Shown: in pieces, positions 47,301 to 64,000 of the stretch
Layout: each line of letters opens with the position of its first letter
How positions within the stretch are numbered: position 1 is the first letter of the stretch
NCBI GenBank assembly: GCA_014706295.1
Contig: JACSVZ010000038.1
Span: 3,410,001 to 3,474,000 of the forward strand
Length of the DNA stretch: 64,000 bases
From: Lycocorax pyrrhopterus obiensis
Lineage: Eukaryota > Chordata > Aves > Passeriformes > Paradisaeidae
Direction: 5' to 3'
The notes under the pieces: generated by a model
What the model was told of the DNA's origin: nothing
What the model saw: only the letters and a program-made list of their open reading frames with translations
The model's database searches: none
Position numbers and translations under genes: made by a program

Positions 47301-48837
47301 CCGCGTACTACCCCACCACCCAATAGGTACCTCTGGTTATAAATCCACGCCCCTATGAAAGTATTCTACCCTTCTCAGTAGCTGTTGTCACAAGTTCTGA
47401 GCCTCATTTCAATACAACTAAATTCCCAACTGTAAGGAAAAAATCATAAGGCTTGACCCCATTTTAACTGAGATGTTTGAGGTTGGCTGTTCCCACTGCC
47501 TTGCTCTTCCAGCAGATCTGTTTGCACACCCACATCTATCTCCTCTGGTCATGCTGCTGATTTCACTTACAGCAAATGACCATCTTCTCTCTCCTGCTCA
47601 GACTCATGGTTTGGTGACATTGATAAGGTTTGTTGTTTTGGTGGCTGTGATTTTGGATGGTGAACCTACCAAGTGAAGCATATTGGAGTCTGCTTTCTGC
47701 TTTTGGGCTACCTCCATCTGGAGAAATATTCTGCTTCTTCGGTATTCCCCCTCTGAAGTGCCACAAGTCTTATCTTGGTGATAAAACTTGCCTTTGGCCT
47801 CAGGCTCATTAATTGCTGAGACCGCAGGCAGATCTGCTGCTGAGCTTGTGGTCTGCCTTGAGCAAGTGGCATATTTTTCATACCTGTGCCATCATTTTGC
47901 AAAGGCTCTGTCTGGGTGAGGATTTACAGGTCACAATGAGTTTTACAACCCCTGTGTCTGAAGGTTCAGTAGACACAGTATTGCTGTGCTAAGAGCCACA
48001 CTACCCCACTATGGGATGAAGCAAATATTTTATTAATGCTTGGTTATTCAAATGGTTGCAGCATATTGGCTGCCCTTTATAATCACAGTGTGGGAGAAAC
48101 CCAGCATGCTAGAATATAGAAATGCAGCACAAAGACCCCAGAGTTGGGTGGGGGTGGGGGGTGGTTTCCTTGCATTGTCCCTTGGGGGACATCAGGGTTT
48201 CCTTGCATTTGTTATCTGTAAATGAAGCTAACATTTGAAAAAACGGGTACCACTGTTTCTTTCCTGTCTTTCTTTCCTCTGGCCAACAGTCCAGAGTGGG
48301 GCATTTCAGCTTGTGTCCCTGTGGTCAAAGGCTGCTGGTAGGGGCTGGCAGACTGGGAATGAGAGAAGTTGGAGAAGAGCAGGAGGGAGCCTAGGGCAGT
48401 GCAGTGCAAGACAGCAGTGCAAATACTCCTATTCTGAAGGGAGAGAGACTGGAGAGGGCTAGGAAGGCAGAAGAAAAGGCCTCAGGAGGTGAAAAAATGA
48501 AGAGGAAGACACAGTGAGGTGAAGGAAGAGAAGTACCAAGCACTGGAAGAAAGAAGTCCAGGGTATGTGGAGGTAAATGAAGAAAACCAGCCCTTTTGCT
48601 GGGCAGCCACCAGCACGGTACTGGGAGGTCACCACTGTGCTTCAGACTCAGGAGCTGTGGCATTTTGCAAGAAGACAGTTTCTACCTGAAAACAGGAACC
48701 AGCACATAGCTGGAGAGCTATCTGCCACGGTGAGGCTGGGTCTGTGCCCAGTGCAAGGACAAACAACCAGGGTGCCTCTCTCGCGGCCCTGCCTTGCCCC
48801 CTGTTGCTCCTGCAGATGATATTCCCCCAACACACTG
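44381..48837. other. Intergenic segment
   Basis: About 4.5 kb in which I recognise no exon or repeat. A TATA-like GGTTATAAATCC near 47335-47346 is preceded by GC-richer sequence, but nothing else supports a promoter or LTR there. Confidence 0.5.
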
Positions 48838-49188
48838 CACGTGTGTGAGCTCACACACGCACACGTGAGCTCACACACACACACAGTGAGCACACACACG
48901 TGAGCTCACACACACATGAGCTCACACACACACGTGAGCTCACACACACACAGTGAGCTCACACACACACACGTGAGCTCACACACACATGAGCTCACAC
49001 ACACACGTGAGCTCACACACACGTGAGCTCACACAAATGAGCTCACACACACACGTGTGAGCTCACACACGAGATCACACACACGTGAGCTCACACACAC
49101 GTGAGCTCACACACACAGTGAGCTCACACACACGAGATCACACACACGTGAGCTCACACACACAACACATGTGAGATCACACACACAC
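48838..49188. repeat. Tandem array of palindromic GTGAGCTCAC units in (CA)n
   Basis: About 350 bp made of CA repeats interrupted every 16-26 bp by GTGAGCTCAC. GAGCTCAC occurs about 16 times, with variants GAGATCAC. Each unit contains the palindrome TGAGCTCA, and CACGTGAGC recurs, giving many CACGTG E-box cores. Confidence 0.95.
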
Positions 49189-49511
49189 TACTTGTCCTCT
49201 TTGACTATAAGAGTGGGTGTTAGTGACAGTTTGGCTAATTGGGTAAAGGAATATTTTTACCATATCACTTTATATTTTACAATTTCCCTACTTGAACCAG
49301 CTGAAAAATAAAATCCATCTTCCAAGGAAATCCTATGGAATGACTCAAGGCTGCCCTAGAGCAAAATTCAGACTTCTGTGGAGAAAATAAACCCTGGGCT
49401 GCCAAGCAGCAGTGGAGCACTGGTGGTAGCCACCACCCAGCACCGCAGCAGATCCTCAGGGACAACCAGAGATGGTGACAGTCTGCAGGACAGTGCTTGC
49501 TGACTCTCTGC
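49189..49511. other. Short intergenic segment
   Basis: Unique sequence between the palindrome array and an LTR. Nothing recognisable. Confidence 0.5.
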
Positions 49512-49945
49512 TGCACATCAGAGGTGCCTTCTTGTCGCTAGTGAGCAGAGACGAAAGAAGAAAGCGACATGGACGGTTTAGGGTGAAAAGAAACTGACCC
49601 TTTATTAATTTACAAATTCGCTTCTATACCTTAGCACGCTGGACTGACATAAGGTTATTGGTTCACTGACCAAGCACCCCCCAGAGGGATTGGCTGAACC
49701 CAACAACACTTACTGCAGATATTTTCTCCCTGGTACCATAACAATACCATAATTTACAAAATCTCCCAACTGTTTTGCCATAGTGCCCCTGAGAAAGCAA
49801 GGCTTTCCCACAGACACTGTCAGAAAACTGAGAAACCTCTCTGCAGCCAGGCTTTCAGCATTCACACCTTCTCTGCTAAAATGTAACAGTGAAAAGACAC
49901 CCCACTGAGACAGGACTGAGAGGACTCAGGTCAGAGTTCCCCACA
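49512..49945 (-). mobile_element. Solo LTR (ERVK-like)
   Basis: 434 bp with TGCACATC at the left edge and TTCCCCACA at the right, so on the minus strand it starts TGTGGGGAA and ends in TGCA. On that strand AATAAAGG precedes a U5-like end. Flanking 6-mers CTCTGC (49506-49511) and CCCTGC (49946-49951) differ at one base and look like a worn target-site duplication of ERVK length. No internal viral gene. Confidence 0.7.
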
Positions 49946-50752
49946 CCCTGCTCTCAAGGACATCATATTTTATAACCACTCACCATTTATAAGCTGACAA
50001 AAAACCATAAGTGTGCTTTTACTTCTCAATATTACTACTGGAAACTCATTACTGTCAATACTCTCCTAATTTCTGCCCCACTAGCAAAATTTACTTCTCG
50101 CTCATCTGATTTTATGCCACAGTATTTTTCACTGTGTATAGCTTCTTGCTACAGATCTCCACTATGCATTTACAGATGATCCTTATTATCTTTCAGCAAA
50201 AAAAATTACAGTCTTACAGTCTCTATTTTGTTCTTGCTCTTCCATTTACATGTCCTTTTAATTCTTTTTTAACTCACACCACTGACACCAAAAGAAAATA
50301 AACTTTCCTTATGCTAAAAGGGAGAGCAAAGACAAGTTTTGATTGTTTTGGGAGGTAGAAAGTTTCTCTAAATACTCTATTTTTTCTAGTTAAAATGCCT
50401 CTGCAATCACTAATACAAACTTCTTTCTAGGGTTCCAAGTACCTTTGATTGTAGTATGACTTTTACATGCAACTAAGGCTGTATTGTCAAAAAAACAACC
50501 AGCCAGAGCCAGTTTTGTCTGCAATGTTTATTTTTTTCTCAGATGCATTTGTCCTACCTTTGAGGTCCATTGAAGTCCACTGTTGCACTGGTCAGCACAC
50601 CTGGACTAGATTTCTGAGTGCCCACATTCAGCACACTGCAAGAGAGACGGTGACTCCAAAACCTACCGAAAGAGGGAAGGAGGGACCCCTCATCTGTATG
50701 TATTCAGGTCACAAGGACCACTGGAAAAAAAGTTCCCTACTTGTCTCCCCTT
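49946..50752. other. Intergenic segment between two LTRs
   Basis: AT-rich sequence. I see no internal retroviral sequence linking the LTRs, which differ from each other, and no exon. Confidence 0.55.
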
Positions 50753-51201
50753 TGATGCCTGAAGTGGCCACCTAAAAAACAGAGACTAGACAGGAATAAG
50801 GGAATAAAGGTGGGTATTTATTTGAAGAGCCTTCAAAGGTACACCCTGGGGAGCCAGAGGCTACTGCCAAGATGGACCCCAAGATGGACTGCGGGTTAAG
50901 AGTTCTTCACACTTTTATAAGTTTGGTTCATTTGCATATCAGGGTTAATTCTCCAGTTAAAGCTTCAGTTAATGATGTCGTTTCCCCAAGCATCCCCCCC
51001 CCCCCCCATCCCCTTAGAGGCTTTTGGTTTACGCTTTTTGGGCCTAGGACAGTCTGAGTGTCCTTGGAGAGCAGGCCTGGAGAGGCTTTGTTATGTTTAG
51101 CTGGCATGAGAGAGCAGAAGTGAACAGCCTACAAGAAACTTCAGTTACACACTAGGCAGTACAGGATTTGAAAAATACAAAAGTTAAAACCCAAGGCATC
51201 A
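50753..51201 (-). mobile_element. Solo LTR with intact ends (ERV1-like)
   Basis: 449 bp bounded by the perfect 7-bp inverted repeat TGATGCC and GGCATCA, flanked by the direct repeat CCTT (50749-50752 and 51202-51205). A 4-bp duplication fits ERV1-type integration. On the minus strand CTTATAAAAG (TATA box) is followed about 100 nt later by AATAAA, giving the orientation. A run of 14 C lies at 50994-51007. No viral coding sequence. Confidence 0.82.
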
Positions 51202-53472
51202 CCTTAACCACAGCTGAATTGTCAAACAGAGATATTGTTAGCAGAACCCAGGGGCCACAGCACCAATCTGTGCCAGGCTCAGTTACAGCTGAAAAAGAAT
51301 ATTTGGATGTCTGCTAGAAAAAAAGAGGCATATTGGACAGACCCTCCCTTCCTCTCCCCTTTCTCTCTGTTGCCTCACAAAGAAGTGACCTTTTAAAATC
51401 TCTTATCTAGAAGCTTCAGTTTAAAGAGCTGCTGACGCCTCTTGGAAAACAATGAAAAGCTCTTCTGAAACAGGGAGCTGCTTCTCCCTGTGTCCCTTTC
51501 CTCCCCTCTTCCTTTCATTGCTGGATGCATTTACATTAGAAAAGGCTGTTCCTCTGCAGCTTCTCTGAAGTCACAGTCTGATTTACAGCAGTAGTGAATC
51601 GCTGCTGTGGCAGCCCGACCTCTCACAGCACCGTCTGAGTGGACAGGAAGTGACCAGGTGAGATGTTCCTCAGCAGGACAGACTTTGGAACTGAGGAAGG
51701 AAGACCTGTTGAGGGTTTAATACTCTTGATGCTGTTGATACCAAGCCAGAGTAAGTTTGAGAGGTAATTGTGCCTTGCCAAGGCTTTTCTGGTGTCTACT
51801 GTAAATCCGAGTTTCCCAACAGTTAGAGGTTGAGTCCTCAAAAAACTCACTCTGAAGCTGAGGAGCTCTGGACCCTTGGCCAAGAAGGTTGGACTTCTGT
51901 GGATTTCCACTCTGACCACACAGATTGTCTGAGACAACTATAGCCTGCCAGCTGGAACAGAAGGATTGTGTGTCTTCTTCCTGCCTGTGAGGGAGAAATA
52001 TTAATCCAGTAATTTATTACATTTTAGGACCACAGGAAATCAGTGTCCCTCCTTGTCTCATCAGGCTTGTTGCAGATACTAACCTGTCTGAATGATGGAA
52101 TAACAATGGATATTCCAGGCTGGTTTCATTCCTAGTGATACCCAATTGTTGATGATGTGCAAATAAAGGCCAAATATAGTCTGGCTTGTACTAGCAAGAC
52201 TGCAGACAAAAAACCCCCCAAGATAGATGTTTCTATTTTTGGCATTTTTGAATTCACACTTGGAGCACCATATCCCATCTGGGCATCTTCAGTGCATGGA
52301 AAAACATTGACATACTGAAACCAGTCTAGTAAAGGCCAGGAAAAGGTGGAGGCAGGAAAGGTGATGTGAAGGGGCTTTGCTTCTTGTGCAGGACCACTTG
52401 AGGTAAAATACTAGAAGCACCAGCGCCAGTGCTGGCCACAGGGAAGGAGAATCTGCTCATCAGGGTAGCAGCATAGCTATAATTAAAGAACATATCAATT
52501 GCTCTGCATTACTAGGCATTGGGAGCTCTCAGCTAAATGCTGTAGTGGGCTTTGCCACCCACTGTGATTTTATAATTCCTCCAGAATTCCTGCAAAAAAT
52601 GTGGAATAGCATTAGGCTATATGAAACCTCATCCTGGAATCTGCCTCATAAACAACTACAGGGTGAGGTTTATTACTTAGAGAGTTTTAATCTGTATAAC
52701 ATGCACCTTGGGGATATAAGTAGCCTAATGCCAAGACTTCCATAGCCAGGTCAGAGTGGTCCAGCAGGAGCAGACAACAATTTCTGAAGTATTCAATGCC
52801 AGTCAGCTCTGGTCCATTCACGAGCCAGATTCCCAGGCAGGTCTCTCTCCACAGCTGTCTATTCAGACTGCAGTTTCATGTTTAAGGATGTGACTGCAGT
52901 CTAGTAATGTTTGCAGACCTATAAGATTACTGTGAGATAAATGTTGAACTTTACAGCTCAACTGTTCTACCTGTTACTGCAGCTCCATGACTCCTGAGCA
53001 GCACCAAAGCATCCCCTAGTGACACTGGCTGGGTTTAGGATCTTCATGAGGGGTGATGTCTAAGGCAGAAGGAGCAAGCCAAGATGTCAAGCCCCTTGCT
53101 ACTCAGCCTTGCTAAGAGCTGAGGTACCTGTTCACCCTGGCATTGTGGGCAATAGGGCCTTGAAACCCTGCTGCTAAGCATGCCTGGGTTACTGCCTCCT
53201 GAAGAGCAGGTACAGGGTGCTGCTGGGCAGGTTCTGTGCTGCTAGGACACTGGCTCAGCATTCATCCAGAGCCTGTGCAGAACATGGAGATGGAGGCATC
53301 AGGCTGGTTCATGCTCACATCAGCCATGGCCATTGTGAGCACAAACACATTGGACACCACCACTCAGTGGTGGCCTCCTAGGAAGACAGAGAAGGGGAAC
53401 CAGGCAGGGAGGAGCCACTATGGCTGAAGTGTTCAGGTCTTACAACTTGAATCCCCTGACTGCAGCCTGAGG
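51202..53472. other. Intergenic segment upstream of the R2 remnant
   Basis: About 2.3 kb. I recognise no exon or repeat. The left part may contain more retroelement sequence that I cannot identify. Confidence 0.45.
53466..53472 (+). repeat. Candidate left target-site duplication of the R2/28S insert
   Basis: CCTGAGG, repeated at 55245-55251 immediately after the insert. It is only 7 bp and could be chance. Confidence 0.4.
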
Positions 53473-55045
53473 CATAGTCAGGGGACACAGTGTGTATCTA
53501 CCCTTTCCCTTCTTGTGGCAATGCACTGAGAAATATCTTGGCATAAGGGTCGACCCCTGGATTGGTTTTGCTGATTCAGATTTACCTGAGAAAATAGAGG
53601 ATTGGCTCCATCGGATTGGTGATTCACCACTCAAACCTCTTCAGAAAGTCAATATACTGAAGACGTATGCCATCCTGAGATTGATATATCTGGCTGACCG
53701 CACCGAGGTAGGAGCTGGGCTCCTCGAATCCCTTGACCTATTAGTTAGAACTTCAGTCAAGGAGCGGCTTCACCTTCCACCAAATACGTGCGATGCCATC
53801 TTGTATTCGAGTTGTAAGGATGGTGGACCAGGTATCATCAAACTGGCAGTGCTTATTCCAAGCATACAAGCACGAAGATTGCACAGATTGGCTCAGTCTT
53901 TGGATGTGGCTTTGGTAATGTTTTTGACAGAGGAACATCTGGAACTGTTATATGAGAAATTATGGATGTGAGCCGGGGGTGAGAAAGAGTCCATCCTGCT
54001 GATTTGGGAGCCTATTCCAATGTCAGAAAGTCTTGTCAGTGGTGGTGAGGATATATCTGAATGAGAGGTTGGCGTTCCCAAAGTCCGCTACCCAAGACCT
54101 TGTAACTGGTGGAAATGGGAGTTTAACAAGTGGAAACAACTGGTTGCCCAAGGCCACAGTATTGGGAACTTTGAGAATGACAACATCAGTAATGGATGGT
54201 TAACACGGTATAGAGACATACCTCACAGGAAGTTGATAACTGCGTTGCAATTGAGGGCTAATGTCTACCCCACAAGAGAGTTCCTGGCCAGGGGTAGGTA
54301 TGATGACTGTGTTAGATCTTGCAGACATTGCGGTGCTGATTATGAGACATCCGCCCATGTAATCGGGAACTGTCCAGTTACTCAGGAGGTCAGGATCAAG
54401 AGACACAATTCCATCTGTGAGACCCTTAGCCATGAAACTAAGAGAGAGAATTGGACCGTGTTCCAGGAACTGCATATAAGGAACGATGACAAACTGTATA
54501 AACCTGATTTGATCTTCGTTAAAGAGGGAAAGGCATTCGTGGTTGACGTGACAGTTAGATATGAGCACTCTAACTCGTCGCTGAAGGATGCTGCTGTTGA
54601 GAAGGCTAAGAAATATCAGCGCCTTCTCAAACAGATTCAAGACCTTACAAACGCAGCAGACATTGAGTTTGTGGGTTTTCCCATAGGAGTACGGGGGAAG
54701 TGGCATGATAAAAATTCTGAGTTGCTATTGGCCCTAGGTTTCCCTAAGACGAGGTGAGAGAAGACTGCCCGGGCCCTAGCATGCACAGCACTCCTCTCCT
54801 GTGTTGATATTGTACATATGTTTGCAAGCAAAGCTCGTTCAATTGTACCCGCTCAATAAAATATATCTTGGCTGTTTGACATCACTTGGACAGTGGGTTG
54901 GACACACAGGAAGGGTCTGTTCTTTCGCTCATACTGTGTTGCCGACTGCCCATATTTGGGTCTAAATTTTCCAATTTGGACTAGGTGAACGGGCCACCTT
55001 TACTTAACCCAGAAAAGAAACGTATAATTTCATATGTTTATTAAG
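53473..55045 (+). mobile_element. 5'-truncated R2 non-LTR retrotransposon (3' part)
   Basis: The sequence holds the C-terminal third of an R2 ORF and its 3' UTR. Recognisable stretches are EKYLGIRVDPW, LRLIYLADRTEVG and AILYSSCKDGGPGIIKL. A CCHC finger (C-x2-C-x8-H-x4-C, 54320-54373) is followed by a restriction-like endonuclease with KPD (54500-54508) and a second Asp (54545-54547) before VTVRYE. The ORF stop is at 54755-54757 and a 288-bp 3' UTR ends at the 28S joint. R2 is specific for one site in 28S rDNA and is known from birds. The zinc-finger N-terminus and the reverse transcriptase are missing, and two in-frame stops lie in what remains. The left edge is uncertain to about 50 bp. Confidence 0.9.
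53474..54757 (+). pseudogene. R2 ORF remnant with two in-frame TGA codons
   Basis: One frame runs through the whole region, broken only by TGA at 53969-53971 and 54059-54061. There is no frameshift. The two longest intact pieces (53492-53968 and 54062-54754) lie in the same frame and together match the end of an R2 protein: the region after the reverse transcriptase, a CCHC finger, and a restriction-like endonuclease with PD and D residues in place. The breaks plus 5' truncation make it non-functional. Confidence 0.88.
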
Positions 55046-55161
55046 TAGCCAAATGCCTCATCATCTAATCAGTGATGCGCATGAATGGATGAATGAGATT
55101 CCCACTGTCCCAACCTACTATCCAGCAAAACCACAGCCAAGGGAATGGGCTTGGTGGAATC

Positions 55162-55199
<38 letters not shown>

Positions 55200-55240
55200 T
55201 GGTGCTGTGAAGAGACATGAGAGATGTAGAATAAGTGGGA
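55046..55240 (+). pseudogene. 28S rRNA gene fragment, sequence just downstream of the R2 target site
   Basis: Starts TAGCCAAATGCCTCATCATC, which is the 28S sequence immediately 3' of the R2 cleavage point, and follows 28S through GCTTGACTCTAGTCTGG to AATAAGTGGGA. I count roughly a dozen changes from the vertebrate 28S I remember, mostly C to T or G to A at CpG, as expected for unselected methylated DNA. It is a relic, not a working rRNA gene, and no other rDNA is seen in the window. Confidence 0.93.
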
Positions 55241-55244
55241 ATAC

Positions 55245-55251
55245 CCTGAGG
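55245..55251 (+). repeat. Candidate right target-site duplication of the R2/28S insert
   Basis: CCTGAGG, identical to 53466-53472 on the other side. Four bases (ATAC) separate it from the last clear 28S base. Confidence 0.4.
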
Positions 55252-55347
55252 TAACCTTAGCTGGCATGACAGATTTCATCCCAGTCTTGTAATTTTCCTC
55301 CTCTTCTTTTTAATCACAGAGTCCATCTGTAGAGCTGCTCTGAAAGC

Positions 55348-63365
<8,018 letters not shown>

Positions 63366-64000
63366 GTAAGAGCCCATCCCTGCCCCTGCTCCAGCTCACC
63401 TGCCCACCGGCACAGAGCTGCACAGCCAAATCCACAGTGCGGCACTGGAGTCAAGAAATGGAAATCAAGAATGCATGTTGGACACTAATTTTTGCTATAA
63501 CTAGACATTCACAGTAAAAAGGAATTTGTGAGGAGGTTGGAATGAGGCAGAGAAAGGTTAAAGCAGCCTGAGCAGGGAGCAAGGACAACACATCTAAGAG
63601 GAGTGGAAAAAGGTGCCACAAGAGAGTTTCTTTAATAAATTTAACCTTAAAAATTGTCTGGAATATATGAAATAGAGACATGTGGTCAGCTGGTAAAGGG
63701 AAGATGGTCAGTTCAATCCTGCATATTTCTGTTAAACTGCAAGAGCCCAAGCCCAGATTTATAAGTAGCCTAGATAAAGAAATGAGTACCAAGAAGATAA
63801 TGCTTGTCAAGAATAAATTCCTGAAGGCAGAAAAGGTGGGTGACTAACTCTGAAGGATTTTAAGACAACCTCATGCATTAAACAGATGGGCAACAAAGCA
63901 GCAAGTGAAATGCAAGGTAGACAAGGGTGAAATGAGGCACACACCAAAACCAGCAGTGCTGTCTGTCTGTGAATGAGGATGAGTCTCCATCAGCTGTTGC
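63366..64000 (+). other. TMPRSS9: TMPRSS9 intron 10, cut by window edge
   Basis: Begins with donor GTAAGA. I see no further exon before the window ends. Confidence 0.7.

Noticed and set aside
47335..47346. TATA-like GGTTATAAATCC as a promoter or LTR
   Set aside because: No matching LTR ends, target-site duplication, exon or CpG island was found around it.
49512..51201. The two LTRs as ends of one provirus
   Set aside because: They differ in sequence, end structure and target-site duplication, and no retroviral interior lies between them.
55046..55240. Functional rRNA gene
   Set aside because: Only about 195 bp, with many CpG-type changes and no flanking rDNA.

Overview
The window is vertebrate nuclear DNA, almost certainly avian and probably from a songbird. 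The genes are split into short exons with GT-AG introns. The repeats are mostly CR1 LINEs with the bird-type octamer tail, there are solo LTRs, and one element looks like TguSINE1, the tRNA-Ile/CR1 SINE known from songbirds. Three genes lie in the order and orientation I know from human 19p13.3: LSM7 (minus), SPPL2B (plus), TMPRSS9 (plus, running off the right edge). Gene names come from protein sequence recognised by eye; no search was run.

Layout. 1-5923: LSM7, complete, four coding exons, 103 aa; its largest intron carries a CR1 split by a solo LTR. 5740-6450: a CpG-rich bidirectional promoter, with the LSM7 and SPPL2B start codons about 200 bp apart. 6121-29601: SPPL2B, complete, fifteen coding exons summing to 597 aa, with the YD, GFGD and PAL motifs of an intramembrane aspartyl protease. 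29602-55319: about 26 kb without a recognised protein gene. It holds the SPPL2B 3' UTR and flank, CR1 copies, a SINE, an isolated CpG island with a splice-donor-like end, a 350-bp array of palindromic GTGAGCTCAC units, two solo LTRs and a dead R2 retrotransposon. 55348-63365: the first ten coding exons of TMPRSS9 (membrane anchor, SEA domain, complete first serine protease domain, Thr/Pro linker, start of the second protease domain).

The most unusual feature is at about 53473-55244. It is the 3' part of an R2 non-LTR retrotransposon (CCHC finger, restriction-like endonuclease, 3' UTR) joined exactly at the canonical R2 target position to about 195 bp of 28S rRNA gene sequence. R2 normally lives only in rDNA, so this is a 28S-R2 junction relocated to a single-copy locus. 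It ends about 108 bp before the first TMPRSS9 coding exon. Also notable: the LDL-receptor class A exon known from mammalian TMPRSS9 appears to be absent, and two CR1 copies 27 kb apart share a tract of about 98.5% identity that stops abruptly.

The three genes do not form a pathway. LSm7 is part of the RNA-binding LSm ring (U6 snRNA and mRNA decay), SPPL2B cleaves type II membrane-protein stubs within the membrane, and TMPRSS9 is a cell-surface multi-domain serine protease. Their linkage is conserved synteny.
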